Shown: positions 8,295-17,573, counted from the first letter of the stretch. The stretch: DNA of 64,000 nucleotides from Streptomyces marokkonensis (GCF_008312835.1 NZ_VSKS01000003.1:186001-250000), one strand, 5' to 3'. Translations and numbers: made by a program. The notes: a model not told the origin generated them from the letters alone.

Positions 8295-9983
8295 GTGGCG
8301 GAACGGAGCACAGCTGCCGTCGACGTGGCAGACAACAGCGGCGAGCAGCCGCTGACCGCACAGGCGGACCAGTCCACGGCCGACGGGGTGGCCAAGAACC
8401 GGGAGCGGGACACGGACAACGACGAGGCACAGGAGAGCACCGGGGCCGACGGTTCCGGGAAGACCTCGCCGCCCGAACTGCACAGCGGCCACAAACTCGC
8501 CAAACGCTACCGCCTCGAGGAGTGCGTCACCCGTCTGGACGGATTCAGCAGTTGGCGTGCCGTGGACGAGAAGCTCCGCCGCGCCGTCGGCGTACACATC
8601 CTTCCCGCCGATCACTCGCGTGCCCGGTCCGTGCTGGCCGCGGCTCGCTCCTCCGCCCTGCTGGGCGACCCGCGCTTCGTCCAGGTGCTGGACGCCGTCG
8701 AGGAGAACGACGTCGTCTACGTCGTGCACGAGTGGCTTCCCGACGCCACCGAGCTGACCACGCTCCTGGCGGCCGGACCTCTGGAGGTGTACGACGCCTA
8801 CCAGATGGTCAGTCAGATCGCCTCCGCCATGGCCGCGGCACACCGTGAGGGCCTGGCCCACCTGCGTCTGAATCCCAACGCCGTCCTGCGCACCTCGACC
8901 GGCCAGTGGCGCGTCCGCGGTCTCGCCGTGAACGCGGCGCTGCGCGGCGCCAGCTCCGACACCCCGCAGCGCACCGACACCGAGTCCATCGGCGCCCTGC
9001 TGTACGCGGCCCTCACCCAGCGCTGGCCGTACGAGAGCGACGCCTACGGCATGTCGGGTCTGCCCAAGGACATCGGGCTGATCCCGCCCGACCAGGTGCG
9101 AGCCGGGGTGCACCGTGGTCTGTCCGAGCTGGCCATGCGCGCGCTCGCCAACGACGGAGCCACCGCCTCCCGCCACGAGTCGCCTTGCACCACACCGGAG
9201 GAACTGGTGAAGGCGATCGGCGAGATGCCCCGCATCCGCCCACCGGAGCCGGCGTTCACGACTCCGCCCGAGTACCAGCGCACTACGTACCAGCAGGGCA
9301 CCTACGGTCGGCCGGCGCCCCGTCCCGGTGTCACCCCGCCGGCGGCGGTTCCGCCTCCGCCGCTGCAGAGCCGCACGGGCAAGGCGCTGAAGTGGGCCGT
9401 GTCGGCACTGCTGATCGCCGCGCTGGGTCTGGGCAGTTGGCAGCTCGCGGACGCCCTCATGGAACAGGGCGGCAAGGCCGACGACACGAACAAGACCCAG
9501 ACGACCGACGGCGACGACAAGAGCCCCAAGAGACCTGTCAGCAAGCCGATAGGGATCCAGAGTGCGAAGGACTTCGACCCGTTCGGCAGCGACGGCTCGG
9601 AGAAGCCGGGTGACGTGGGCAAGGTCTACGACAGCACGCCCGGCTCGTACTGGCAGACGGACTACTACCTGAGCACGGACTTCGGCCGGTTGAAGCCCGG
9701 CGTCGGTGTGATCCTCGACCTCGGCAAGGTCCAGCAGGTGGGGAAGGTCACCGTCTCCTTCGTGGGGGACACGTCGGTCGAGCTGCGTGCAGCATCCGGG
9801 GAGACGCAGCCTGCATCCTTCGACGGTTACTCCAAGGTCGCCGAAGGGTCCGGTTCGACCGTGACCCTCAAGCCCCAGAAATCGGTCGAGTCCCGGTACC
9901 TTCTGGTGTGGCTGACCGAACTGCCGCAGACCAGTGACGGCAATTTCCGTGGCCGAGTCGTGGACGTCAAAGTGAGCAGCTAG
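8295..9983 (+). CDS. membrane-anchored pseudokinase, partner of MurJ
   Basis: A 562-residue protein. Residues about 62-310 have a protein-kinase fold pattern, but the catalytic HRD is replaced by HLRLN (H189) and no DFG is visible where it should occur (RGLAV). ATP hydrolysis is therefore unlikely. A Pro-rich linker leads to one TM helix at about 366-388 and an extracytoplasmic C-terminal domain (about 430-562) that looks like a discoidin/carbohydrate-binding beta fold. The same architecture forms the C-terminal half of mycobacterial MviN, where the phosphorylated pseudokinase recruits FhaA. GTG 8295 was chosen because AGGGA lies 6 bases upstream; an ATG at 8274 in the same frame is possible. 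Confidence 0.85.
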   Translation: MAERSTAAVDVADNSGEQPLTAQADQSTADGVAKNRERDTDNDEAQESTGADGSGKTSPPELHSGHKLAKRYRLEECVTRLDGFSSWRAVDEKLRRAVGVHILPADHSRARSVLAAARSSALLGDPRFVQVLDAVEENDVVYVVHEWLPDATELTTLLAAGPLEVYDAYQMVSQIASAMAAAHREGLAHLRLNPNAVLRTSTGQWRVRGLAVNAALRGASSDTPQRTDTESIGALLYAALTQRWPYESDAYGMSGLPKDIGLIPPDQVRAGVHRGLSELAMRALANDGATASRHESPCTTPEELVKAIGEMPRIRPPEPAFTTPPEYQRTTYQQGTYGRPAPRPGVTPPAAVPPPPLQSRTGKALKWAVSALLIAALGLGSWQLADALMEQGGKADDTNKTQTTDGDDKSPKRPVSKPIGIQSAKDFDPFGSDGSEKPGDVGKVYDSTPGSYWQTDYYLSTDFGRLKPGVGVILDLGKVQQVGKVTVSFVGDTSVELRAASGETQPASFDGYSKVAEGSGSTVTLKPQKSVESRYLLVWLTELPQTSDGNFRGRVVDVKVSS

Positions 9984-10011
9984 GCCTTCTGCGACAAGGG
10001 GAGGACGGTCG

Positions 10012-10737
10012 ATGGCGGACGGCGCTGCATGCGCAGAGGCGAGTGACCAGGAACTGCTCACTCGCCATGTCGAGGGCGATCCCGACGCCTTCGGTGAGCT
10101 CGTACGCCGTCATCGGGACCGGCTCTGGGCCGTGGCCCTCCGCACGCTGGGCGACCGCGAGGAAGCCGCTGACGCCGTGCAGGACGCTCTGGTTTCCGCC
10201 TACCGGGCCGCCCACACCTTCCGAGGCCAGTCGGCCGTCACGACGTGGCTGCACCGGATCACGGTGAACGCCTGTCTGGACCGTGCACGCAAGGCTGCCT
10301 CCCGGAAGACCGCGCCGGTCGACGACCCGCAGCGCCTGGAGCAGCTCCTGGAACCGCACGAGTCCGCCTCGGCGCCCGCGGAGCGCAATGATCTGCACCG
10401 CCAGCTCATCGAAGCGATGGGCACCCTTCCGCCCGATCAGCGGGCCGCCCTCGTCCTCGTGGACATGCAGGGCTATCCGGTCGCCGAAGCCGCCCGCATC
10501 CTCGATGTGCCCACCGGCACGGTGAAAAGCCGCTGCGCTCGCGGCAGAGCCAGACTCCTGCCCTTGCTCGCTCATCTACGGCCGAACGGTGCCGGTGAGG
10601 GAAAGCAGAGGGGCGAGGCACGGAACCGGACCCCGGGGACATCCGTCCCACCCGCAGCGGGTCCCCTGCGAGCGGACCCGCCGGACGCAGGATCGAATGA
10701 CCCGGCTGCAGCGAAGGGCGGAGGTGGGCGAGCGTGA
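10012..10737 (+). CDS. sigM: ECF RNA polymerase sigma factor SigM
   Basis: A 241-residue extracytoplasmic-function sigma factor. Region 2 spans about 13-80 (DPDAFGELVRRHRDRLW... and the DAVQDALVSAYR helix). Region 4 spans about 128-180 (LPPDQRAALVLVDMQGYPVAEAARIL and the TVKSRCARGRARL recognition helix). A Gly/Pro-rich tail of about 55 residues follows and is unusual for ECF factors. The stop codon overlaps the next start (GTGA at 10734-10737), so the anti-sigma factor is translationally coupled. Gene order sigM-antisigma-trxB-trxA matches mycobacteria. I use the mycobacterial name; it is distinct from the SigB-type factor that some Streptomyces papers call SigM. Confidence 0.88.
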   Translation: MADGAACAEASDQELLTRHVEGDPDAFGELVRRHRDRLWAVALRTLGDREEAADAVQDALVSAYRAAHTFRGQSAVTTWLHRITVNACLDRARKAASRKTAPVDDPQRLEQLLEPHESASAPAERNDLHRQLIEAMGTLPPDQRAALVLVDMQGYPVAEAARILDVPTGTVKSRCARGRARLLPLLAHLRPNGAGEGKQRGEARNRTPGTSVPPAAGPLRADPPDAGSNDPAAAKGGGGRA

Positions 10738-11642
10738 CGTCGACGAAAGACATGGCGGAGCACCCGGACGTCGCGGAGATCTCCGACCTCATCGAGGGAC
10801 TCCTCCCCTCGGCCCGGAGCGCTGACGTACGCCGGCATCTGGACGAATGCGAGTTCTGCGCGGACATCCGCGCCTCACTCGAGGAGATCCGGGACCTGCT
10901 CGGCACGGCACCGGGACCGACCCGTATGCCCGCCGAGGTAGCCGGCCGTATCGACGCGGCGCTGGCTGCGGAGGCCCTGCTGGGAGCCACCACGCCGGAG
11001 CCCGAGGCTGACCGGGACCCCACACCTCCGGCAGCGTCCGATGCCGGAGGCGCACATGTTTCACGTGAAACATCGATGCCCTCGGACCGCCCGGCCGGAC
11101 GCCCTCGCTCCTCGACGGCAGGCCCCGGCCGCAAGAACCGCCTGCCGGGCGGACGCCGACGGGTCGCCGTCCTGGGGGCCGTGTTCACCGTCGCCGTCCT
11201 GGGGATCGGGTCCGTAGTGCTGTCGTCCTGGAACAACGACACGGGACCCGACGACGGGCACCCGGCGGCCGCCGCCGACACCTTCTCGGAGAGGAACCTG
11301 GAGAAGCAGGTCACCGATCTCCTGGCGCAGAGCAACGGGGAGGTCAAGGGCTCGAGGTCCCCGCACACCTTCGGACTGGAATCGGAGTCCGGCGCCGCGA
11401 ACCCGAGGGTCCTCAAGGCGCCCTCCGTGCCGGAGTGCATCCGGGAAGGCATCGGCCGCAACGATGCCGCCCTCGCCACCGAGCAAGGCACCTATCAGGG
11501 GGAGGAGGCACTCCTCGTCGTGCTTCCCGACACGTCGGACGACACCCGCGTGACCGCGTACGTCGTCGAGGCGACATGCGTGAGCAACCCGTCCTCGTCC
11601 GCCACGGCAGAGGTTCTGCTGAAGCACTCGTACTCCCGCTGA
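10734..11642 (+). CDS. membrane anti-sigma factor with zinc-binding ZAS motif
   Basis: A 302-residue cognate inhibitor of the SigM just upstream, inferred from coupling and domain. The N-terminal zinc anti-sigma motif is H35-x3-C39-x2-C42 ([10 protein letters not shown]). A disordered linker and one TM helix at about 145-165 follow, and then an extracytoplasmic domain of about 135 residues with two Cys. Such HxxxCxxC factors can be zinc- or redox-sensitive. The linker carries a perfect parS site in frame (11058-11071), which encodes V109-S-R-E-T113. Confidence 0.87.
   Translation: MTSTKDMAEHPDVAEISDLIEGLLPSARSADVRRHLDECEFCADIRASLEEIRDLLGTAPGPTRMPAEVAGRIDAALAAEALLGATTPEPEADRDPTPPAASDAGGAHVSRETSMPSDRPAGRPRSSTAGPGRKNRLPGGRRRVAVLGAVFTVAVLGIGSVVLSSWNNDTGPDDGHPAAAADTFSERNLEKQVTDLLAQSNGEVKGSRSPHTFGLESESGAANPRVLKAPSVPECIREGIGRNDAALATEQGTYQGEEALLVVLPDTSDDTRVTAYVVEATCVSNPSSSATAEVLLKHSYSR
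11058..11071. other. parS: parS site inside the anti-sigma gene
   Basis: Perfect GTTTCACGTGAAAC, read in frame as VSRET within the linker of the anti-sigma factor. It is about 9.5 kb from the centre of oriC. Confidence 0.9.
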
Positions 11643-11733
11643 CGATCGGTGCTTGGTCCTCCGCCCATGTGGTAACCCGTACGCGCGGTCCTTCATCGCG
11701 ACAAGGGGCCATATCCGTATGCCCGGGCACGGC

Positions 11734-11760
11734 GGGAATGCACGCCCCTTAGGATCCGTT
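11734..11760 (+). promoter_or_regulatory. SigR-type promoter of trxBA
   Basis: GGGAAT at 11734-11739, exactly 18 bases, then GTT at 11758-11760. This is the consensus for the disulfide-stress sigma factor SigR, known to drive trxBA in S. coelicolor. The predicted start of transcription is near 11767, about 65 bases before the trxB start codon. Confidence 0.88.
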
Positions 11761-11832
11761 GGGTGGGGTGAGAGGTCCGAAAGAAGCTTTCCCCCGGTCG
11801 AACGACGCAGACCAGAGACGAGGAATCAAGCC

Positions 11833-12801
11833 GTGAGCGACGTCCGTAACGTGATCATCATCGGCTCGGGGCCCGCCGGCTACACGGCGGCGCTCTACAC
11901 CGCCCGTGCGTCGCTGAAGCCCCTGGTGTTCGAGGGCGCTGTCACCGCCGGCGGTGCGCTGATGAACACCACCGAGGTGGAGAACTTCCCCGGTTTCCAG
12001 GACGGCATCATGGGCCCCGAGCTCATGGACAACATGCGCGCCCAGGCGGAGCGCTTCGGTGCCGAGCTCCTCCCGGACGACGTGGTCTCCGTCGACCTGA
12101 ACGGTGAGATCAAGACCGTCACGGACACCGCCGGTACGGTGCACAAGGCGAAGGCGGTCATCGTCACCACCGGCTCGCAGCACCGGAAGCTCGGCCTGCC
12201 GAACGAGGACGCCCTCTCCGGACGCGGTGTCTCGTGGTGCGCGACGTGTGACGGCTTCTTCTTCAAGGACCAGGACATCGCCGTGATCGGCGGTGGCGAC
12301 ACCGCGATGGAGGAGGCCACCTTCCTCTCCCGCTTCGCCAAGTCCGTGACGATCGTCCACCGCCGCGACACCCTGCGTGCCTCCAAGGCGATGCAGGAGC
12401 GCGCCTTCGCCGACCCGAAGATCTCGTTCGTCTGGGACAGCGAGGTCGCCGAGGTCCAGGGCGACCAGAAACTCTCGGGTCTGAAACTGCGCAACGTCAA
12501 GACCGGCGAGCTCTCCGACCTGGCGGTGACGGGCCTGTTCATCGCGATCGGCCACGACCCGCGCACCGAGCTCTTCAAGGGCCAGCTCGAGCTGGACGAG
12601 GAGGGCTACCTGAAGGTCGACGCACCCTCGACCCGCACGAACGTCACCGGTGTATTCGCCGCCGGCGACGTGGTCGACCACACCTACCGCCAGGCGATCA
12701 CGGCGGCCGGTACGGGCTGTTCCGCCGCCCTCGACGCCGAGCGCTTCCTTGCCGCTCTCGCGGACGGGGAGAAGCCCGAGCCCGAGAAGACCGCCGTCTG
12801 A
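11833..12801 (+). CDS. trxB: thioredoxin reductase
   Basis: A 322-residue low-molecular-weight flavoprotein that reduces thioredoxin with NADPH. It shows the FAD-binding [11 protein letters not shown] (11-21), the redox-active C136-A-T-C139, the NADPH-binding [10 protein letters not shown] and the late FAD motif ATGDVVD-type [13 protein letters not shown]. The GTG at 11833 with AGGA at 11821-11824 is preferred over the long upstream extension to 11653. It forms an operon with trxA (41-bp gap) and is driven by the SigR promoter at 11734. Confidence 0.95.
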   Translation: MSDVRNVIIIGSGPAGYTAALYTARASLKPLVFEGAVTAGGALMNTTEVENFPGFQDGIMGPELMDNMRAQAERFGAELLPDDVVSVDLNGEIKTVTDTAGTVHKAKAVIVTTGSQHRKLGLPNEDALSGRGVSWCATCDGFFFKDQDIAVIGGGDTAMEEATFLSRFAKSVTIVHRRDTLRASKAMQERAFADPKISFVWDSEVAEVQGDQKLSGLKLRNVKTGELSDLAVTGLFIAIGHDPRTELFKGQLELDEEGYLKVDAPSTRTNVTGVFAAGDVVDHTYRQAITAAGTGCSAALDAERFLAALADGEKPEPEKTAV

Positions 12802-12842
12802 CCCCCATCCGCCCCACGCACCAACCAGTTAAGGAGCCCGCC

Positions 12843-13175
12843 GTGGCCGGCACCCTGAAGAATGTGACCGACGATTCCTTCGAGCAGGACGTCCTCAAGA
12901 GCGACAAGCCCGTCCTGGTGGACTTCTGGGCCGCCTGGTGCGGTCCGTGCCGTCAGATCGCTCCGTCCCTCGAGGCCATCGCCTCGGAGTACGGGGACAA
13001 GATCGAGGTCGTCAAGCTGAACATCGACGAGAACCCGGGTACGGCCGCCAAGTACGGCGTCATGTCCATCCCGACCCTGAACGTCTACCAGGGTGGTGAA
13101 GTCGCCAAGACCATCGTCGGTGCGAAGCCGAAGGCCGCGATCGTTCGCGACCTCGAGGACTTCATCGCCGACTGA
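12843..13175 (+). CDS. trxA: thioredoxin
   Basis: A 110-residue classical thioredoxin with the WC33-G-P-C36 active site and the cis-Pro region MSIPTLNVY. It is the electron carrier reduced by the upstream TrxB. AAGGAG lies before the GTG start. The gene ends about 34 bp before a parS site and a strong convergent terminator. Confidence 0.95.
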   Translation: MAGTLKNVTDDSFEQDVLKSDKPVLVDFWAAWCGPCRQIAPSLEAIASEYGDKIEVVKLNIDENPGTAAKYGVMSIPTLNVYQGGEVAKTIVGAKPKAAIVRDLEDFIAD

Positions 13176-13208
13176 CGATGGCGACTGACCGCCTCTCCGG
13201 CGGTGCAT

Positions 13209-13222
13209 GTTTCACGTGAAAC
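13209..13222. other. parS: parS site downstream of trxA
   Basis: Perfect GTTTCACGTGAAAC in the gap between the convergent trxA and GNAT genes, next to the terminator hairpin. Confidence 0.92.
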
Positions 13223-13223
13223 A

Positions 13224-13257
13224 CGAAGGGGCCGGCCCACATGGGCCGGCCCCTTCG
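13224..13257. terminator. bidirectional terminator between trxA and the GNAT gene
   Basis: A 16-bp perfect inverted repeat (13224-13239 with 13242-13257; arm CGAAGGGGCCGGCCCA) with a 2-base loop, between convergent genes. Confidence 0.8.
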
Positions 13258-13286
13258 CATGAGGTGCGTGCAGTGCCTGCGACGCG

Positions 13287-13904
13287 TCAGAGAGGGCGCA
13301 GCGCCGGCTCCTTCTGCACGGCTCCGAGGAGCCGGTCCAGGGCCATCTCCACGTCTTCCTTCCAGGACAGCGTCGTCCGCAGTTCCAGTCTCAGCCGGGG
13401 GTACGCGGCGTGCTGGCGGACGGTCTTGAATCCCACGGCCAGGAGATGGTCGGCGGGCAAGACGCAGGCGGGCTCCTTCCAGCGCGCGTCACCGAAGGCC
13501 TCGATTGCCTTGAAGCCCCGGCGCAGCAGGTCCTTCGCCACCGTCTGCACCATCACCCGACCCAGCCCCTGCCCCTGATACCCGGGCACGATGAACGCCG
13601 TCATCAGCTGCACCGCGTCGGGTGACACGGGGCTCGTCGGGAACGCCGTGGAACGGGGCACATAGGCGGGCGGAGCGTAGAGGACGAAGCCCACAGGGAC
13701 GTCATCGACGTAGACGACCCTTCCGCAAGATCCCCAGTCCAGGAGGACAGCCGAGATCCACGACTCCTTCTCGAGTGCTGAGGTGCCCGCCTTTACCGCT
13801 GCCTCGCCACTGACGGGGTCGCGCTCCCAGAAGACACACGAGCGGCAGCGCTGGGGGAGATCCTGAAGGTTGTCCAGCGTGAGCGGTACGAGCCGACGGC
13901 CCAT
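13287..13904 (-). CDS. GNAT-family N-acetyltransferase
   Basis: A 205-residue protein. The acetyl-CoA loop is visible as GYQGQGLGRVM, preceded by the beta-strand segment TAFIVP and followed by a helix and the strand around AIEAFGDARW. GAGGAA lies 9 bases before the ATG at 13904. Orthologues sit between trxA and parB across Streptomyces. The substrate is unknown. An N-terminal RCRSCVFWE segment with two Cys is a recurrent feature of this branch and might bind metal. Confidence 0.8.
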   Translation of the reverse strand: MGRRLVPLTLDNLQDLPQRCRSCVFWERDPVSGEAAVKAGTSALEKESWISAVLLDWGSCGRVVYVDDVPVGFVLYAPPAYVPRSTAFPTSPVSPDAVQLMTAFIVPGYQGQGLGRVMVQTVAKDLLRRGFKAIEAFGDARWKEPACVLPADHLLAVGFKTVRQHAAYPRLRLELRTTLSWKEDVEMALDRLLGAVQKEPALRPL

Positions 13905-14053
13905 GAAGGCTGTTCCTCGCTTCCTTCGCCCGCTGCCTCGCGGGCGGCTGCCAGGGCGCTCCGTTCCTTGAGCAGGCTGCCGATGAAGCCGCTGACGGCG
14001 CCCACCCCCAGTCCCGCGCTCACCACCAGTCCAGTGCGGCTCGTCATTCGCAT
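13793..14053 (-). CDS. possible small membrane protein (weak call)
   Basis: An ORF of 86 codons from the ATG at 14053 (MRMTSRTGLVVSAGLG...) with one hydrophobic segment, SGLVVSAGLGVGAVSGFIGSLL-like, followed by an Ala/Glu helix. Third codon positions are mostly G or C up to the overlap. The last 112 bp overlap the start of the GNAT gene in another frame and look less coding-like. It could be a real small gene with a coupled downstream start, or a chance frame. Confidence 0.3.
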   Translation of the reverse strand: MRMTSRTGLVVSAGLGVGAVSGFIGSLLKERSALAAAREAAGEGSEEQPSWAVGSYRSRWTTFRISPSAAARVSSGSATPSVARQR

Positions 14054-14152
14054 GGCCCCTGCCTTGCTCTCAGAGGTACTGCCGGGAGGATGCGCCATAT
14101 CCGAGCGCATCGTATCCATGAAGCGATTCGATCGATACCGCCGAAAAGCAAA

Positions 14153-14193
14153 GGGCGGACCGTGTTCCGGTACTCACCGGACACGATCCGCCC
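14153..14193 (-). terminator. terminator downstream of parB
   Basis: Imperfect 18-19 bp stem (arms GGGCGGACCGTGTTCCGG and CCGGACACGATCCGCCC) about 25 bp after the parB stop. Confidence 0.65.
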
Positions 14194-14216
14194 TGTTCGG
14201 CTGAGCCGGCGACGGC

Positions 14217-15317
14217 TCAGGACTCGTCCTCCGCGGAGTCGCCGTCCACCAGGCTCTTCTGCAGAACGGGGCCCTCTCCCGGAGCGAGCGTGCCGAGGAT
14301 GCGCTCCAGGTCCTCCATGGAGGCGAACTCGACGGTGATCTTGCCCTTCTTCTGCCCCAGATCGACCTTCACCCGGGTCTCGAAGCGATCCGAGAGACGC
14401 GTCGCCAGATCAGACAGCGCCGGAGACACGAGAGCACCGGCGCGCGGGCCCTTGGAACGCTGGGCCTTCTGGGGCCGTGAGCCCATCAGGGTCACGATCT
14501 CCTCGACGGCCCGTACGGAAAGGCCCTCGGCCACGATCCGGTGGGCCAGTCGGTCCTGTTCCTCGGAGTCTTCGACGGACAGCAGCGCGCGGGCGTGTCC
14601 GGCGGACAGCACACCGGCGGCGACCCGGCGCTGAACGGTCGGCGACAGCTTCAGCAGTCGCAGGGTGTTGGACACCTGCGGCCGGGACCGGCCGATGCGG
14701 TCCGCCAACTGATCGTGCGTGCAGTTGAAGTCCTTCAGCAACTGGTCGTAGGCGGCGGCCTCTTCCAGAGGGTTCAGCTGGGCGCGGTGCAGGTTCTCCA
14801 GCAACGCGTCCAGGAGGAGCTTCTCGTCGTCCGTGGCCCGTACGATCGCCGGGATGGCCTTGAGACCCGCCTCGTGGCAGGCCCTCCACCGGCGCTCACC
14901 CATGATGAGTTCGTACCGTCCGGGTCCCACCTGCCGAACCACGACGGGCTGGAGGAGACCGACCTCCTTGATGGAGGTGATGAGCTCGGACAGCGCATCC
15001 TCGTCGAAGACCTCACGCGGCTGCCGGGGGTTCGGCGTGATGGCGTCGAGGGGGATCTCGGCAAAGTGAGCGCCCATCGGCGGCCCGGGCACGGCCGCAG
15101 CGCCCATGGCCGAAGGCTCCTCCGTTTCACGTGAAACGGACGGCAGCGTGGCCACCTTCGCGGCGGCCACCCCCCGCTCGTTCGGCAGCAGGGGGACCGC
15201 CGCAGGGGAGGTGGAAGCAGTGCCTCCCACGGCCGTCGGCGGCACCGTCTTCTCTGTCGGGGCAGCAGGGATCAGTGCACCGAGACCACGGCCCAGCCCC
15301 CTCCGTCGATCACTCAC
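14217..15317 (-). CDS. parB: chromosome-partitioning protein ParB
   Basis: A 366-residue parS-binding CTPase clamp. The N-terminal GLGRGLGAL motif (ParA-activating type) is followed by the ParB/Srx domain (about 84-165) with the CTP-binding GERRWRA at 140-146. The parS-recognition HTH is near 202-222 ([19 protein letters not shown]). The C-terminal dimerisation domain is at about 310-360. The GTG start overlaps the parA stop (GTGA, 15314-15317), so the two are translationally coupled. A perfect parS lies in frame at codons 61-65 (VSRET), so ParB can load on its own gene. Confidence 0.96.
   Translation of the reverse strand: MSDRRRGLGRGLGALIPAAPTEKTVPPTAVGGTASTSPAAVPLLPNERGVAAAKVATLPSVSRETEEPSAMGAAAVPGPPMGAHFAEIPLDAITPNPRQPREVFDEDALSELITSIKEVGLLQPVVVRQVGPGRYELIMGERRWRACHEAGLKAIPAIVRATDDEKLLLDALLENLHRAQLNPLEEAAAYDQLLKDFNCTHDQLADRIGRSRPQVSNTLRLLKLSPTVQRRVAAGVLSAGHARALLSVEDSEEQDRLAHRIVAEGLSVRAVEEIVTLMGSRPQKAQRSKGPRAGALVSPALSDLATRLSDRFETRVKVDLGQKKGKITVEFASMEDLERILGTLAPGEGPVLQKSLVDGDSAEDES
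15124..15137. other. parS: parS site inside parB
   Basis: Perfect GTTTCACGTGAAAC, extended by one further complementary base pair on each side and read as V61-S-R-E-T65 in ParB. Confidence 0.93.
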
Positions 15318-16390
15318 TGGACGCCCTCCACCATGTTCGGATCATTCTGCTGTGCGCCGATGTGCGCCTGCGATGCGTCATAACTGACGCCGACGCCTCT
15401 CAGCGCAATCTCTCGTGCCGCCTCGAAGTAGGAGAGGGCACCGCTCGATCCTGGATCGTAGGTCAGTACCGTCTGCCCGTAACTCGGCGCCTCCGAGATA
15501 CGGACCGAGCGGGGAATGCTCGTCCGCAGGACCTCGTCGCCGAAGTGGGTGCGCACCTCGTCCGCGACCTGCGACGCGAGCCGCGTCCGGCCGTCGTACA
15601 TGGTGAGCAGGATCGTCGATACATGCAGGGCGGGGTTGAGGTGCCCCCGCACCAGGTCGACGTTGCGCAGCAACTGACCCAGACCCTCCAGCGCGTAGTA
15701 CTCGCACTGGATCGGGATCAGAACCTCCTGGCCGGCCACCAGGGCGTTGACCGTGAGCAGGCCGAGCGAGGGCGGGCAGTCGATGAGGATGTAGTCCAGC
15801 GGCTGCTCATAGACCTGGATGGCCCGCTGCAGACGGCTCTCCCGCGCCACCAGTGACACCAGCTCGATCTCCGCACCGGCGAGATCGATGGTGGCGGGTG
15901 CGCAGAAGAGACCCTCGACATCGGGGACCGGCTGGACGACCTCCGCGAGCGGCTTGCTGTCCACCAGTACGTCGTAGATGGAGGGCACCTCGGCGTGATG
16001 GTCGATACCCAGGGCTGTCGACGCATTGCCCTGGGGGTCGAGGTCGATCACCAGGACACGGGCACCGTGCAGAGCGAGCGATGCGGCAAGGTTGACGGTG
16101 GTGGTCGTCTTGCCGACGCCGCCCTTCTGGTTGGCGACCACGATGACGCGGGTCTGCTCGGGCCGCGGCAGGCCCTCACCGGCGCGGCCCAGAGCCTCAA
16201 CCGCCAGTTGGGCAGCACGACCGATGGGAGTGTCGTCCATCGGAGGCGGTGTTTCACGTGAAACATCCACCCCCGTCGATTCGGTACGGGGACCGGGGAC
16301 CGGATCGGTCATCGGTCCCGCGATGTTGGCGTCGGACCGCAAGGATTCACTCTCCTCGACTTCAGGCTCGCAATGAACAGAGCCTCCCAT
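15314..16390 (-). CDS. parA: chromosome-partitioning ATPase ParA
   Basis: A 358-residue Walker-type ATPase that in Streptomyces positions ParB-oriC complexes during sporulation. The deviant Walker A is KGGVGKTT (89-96), followed by the A' motif [10 protein letters not shown] and the B motif [12 protein letters not shown]. The N-terminal ~80 residues are a disordered extension. ATG 16390 (MGGSVHCEP...) was chosen by recollection of Streptomyces ParA N-termini. The upstream frame to 16690 runs through a parS and is low-complexity; starts at 16312 or 16240 are alternatives. A parS is encoded at codons 43-47. Confidence 0.94.
   Translation of the reverse strand: MGGSVHCEPEVEESESLRSDANIAGPMTDPVPGPRTESTGVDVSRETPPPMDDTPIGRAAQLAVEALGRAGEGLPRPEQTRVIVVANQKGGVGKTTTTVNLAASLALHGARVLVIDLDPQGNASTALGIDHHAEVPSIYDVLVDSKPLAEVVQPVPDVEGLFCAPATIDLAGAEIELVSLVARESRLQRAIQVYEQPLDYILIDCPPSLGLLTVNALVAGQEVLIPIQCEYYALEGLGQLLRNVDLVRGHLNPALHVSTILLTMYDGRTRLASQVADEVRTHFGDEVLRTSIPRSVRISEAPSYGQTVLTYDPGSSGALSYFEAAREIALRGVGVSYDASQAHIGAQQNDPNMVEGVQ
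16251..16264. other. parS: parS site inside parA
   Basis: Perfect GTTTCACGTGAAAC encoding V43-S-R-E-T47 of ParA. Confidence 0.93.
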
Positions 16391-16584
16391 GCCTTCGGGG
16401 TCGTGAACCAGTGAGGCCTGACGTTCTGTGGAGAAATCCACCTCTGTGGACAACTCCATACCCCTCGAGGAGGCCGGTGTCTCGTCGGGAACAGGTGTCT
16501 CGCCGAGCGAACCGAGAGGTTTCCGTTCACGGGGTTCGGCCGCAGCGCGGCCCCGACTGATGATGCCGTGCAGCAGTGAGCGAC

Positions 16585-16598
16585 GTTTCACGTGAAAC
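16585..16598. other. parS: parS site in the parA leader
   Basis: Perfect GTTTCACGTGAAAC in the 345-bp gap between rsmG and parA, which also must hold the parA promoter. ParB binding here could feed back on parAB. Confidence 0.93.
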
Positions 16599-16735
16599 AC
16601 GATGCACAGCAGCCGAGGCGGCACTGCCGCGACACTCCGGCATGCACAGGTTTGGCAGCTTGTGTGGAGTACGTCCGGCCCTGAGCGCATGCCAATCTTC
16701 CATCGAACTGCGCGGTGCCGGACCTGAAGCGGCCG

Positions 16736-17455
16736 CTATCCGCGGCGGCGTCGGGCCCGCCCCGTGCGAGCCGCCTTGGCACGCTTCGCGGCGAACCTCA
16801 CACCCCCAGGACTCTCCCCGACCTCAACGCGCACCACTGTGGACATCGGGTCCACGACACCCTCACCCACATGCACGATCGAGGTCGCCACGGCACCGAG
16901 CTTGCTCAGCGCCGTGGACGCGCTCTTCAGCTCTTCCTCCGCGGTGTCACCCTTGAGGGCGAGCATCTCTCCGTACGGCCGCAGCAGAGGGATGCCCCAG
17001 GTGGCAAGGCGGTCGAGCGGAGCCACGGCACGGGCGGTCACCACGTGCACGGGGTTCAGCTTCCCCATGACCTCCTCGGCACGACCACGCACGACCGTCA
17101 CATGGTCCAGGCCGAGCAGCTCCACGACCTCGGTCAGGAAGTTGGTGCGCCGGAGCAACGGTTCCAACAGAGTGATCTTGAGATCCTCACGGACCAGTGC
17201 CAGGGGAATGCCCGGCAGACCGGCACCCGAGCCGACGTCGCACACCGTCACCCCCTCGGGGACGACCTCCGAGAGCACCGCACAGTTCAGCAGATGCCGC
17301 TCCCACAGGCGGGGCACCTCACGCGGACCGATCAAGCCGCGCTGCACGCCTGCCTCGGCGAGCAGTTCCGCGTACCGGACCGCGTCCGCGAAGCGATCAC
17401 CGAACACGTCGCGTGCCTGCTCGGGCGCAGGGGGAAGCTCCGCTGCCTCCGTCAC
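16736..17455 (-). CDS. rsmG: 16S rRNA (guanine-N7) methyltransferase RsmG (GidB)
   Basis: A 239-residue SAM-dependent enzyme that makes m7G in the 530 loop of 16S rRNA. The SAM-binding motif is VCDVGSGAGLPGIPLALVR (about 71-89), followed by VTARAVAPLDRLATW. The GTG at 17455 is preceded by GAAGGA. The tail after about residue 205 is basic (RAKAARTGRARRRRG). Loss of this enzyme in Streptomyces is known to give low-level streptomycin resistance. Confidence 0.94.
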   Translation of the reverse strand: MTEAAELPPAPEQARDVFGDRFADAVRYAELLAEAGVQRGLIGPREVPRLWERHLLNCAVLSEVVPEGVTVCDVGSGAGLPGIPLALVREDLKITLLEPLLRRTNFLTEVVELLGLDHVTVVRGRAEEVMGKLNPVHVVTARAVAPLDRLATWGIPLLRPYGEMLALKGDTAEEELKSASTALSKLGAVATSIVHVGEGVVDPMSTVVRVEVGESPGGVRFAAKRAKAARTGRARRRRG

Positions 17456-17573
17456 GGTGGACCGTCCTTCCGTACCGTGCCGGACAGGGCGCCGACACCA
17501 GAACCAGAACTATCAGGCTGACAAAGTTCGGCCCCGTCTGCGCTACAGACGGGGCCGGTGAACGTGGAACCGA

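Noticed and set aside
10734-11642. Naming the anti-sigma factor RsmA
   Set aside because: In Streptomyces that name has been used for the ATP-binding-type partner of a different, SigB-like SigM, as far as I recall. This protein is a ZAS-type membrane anti-sigma factor, so I leave the symbol empty.
16391-16690. N-terminal extension of ParA to 16690
   Set aside because: The extra 100 codons pass through a parS site and the expected promoter, and are unlike ParA proteins.
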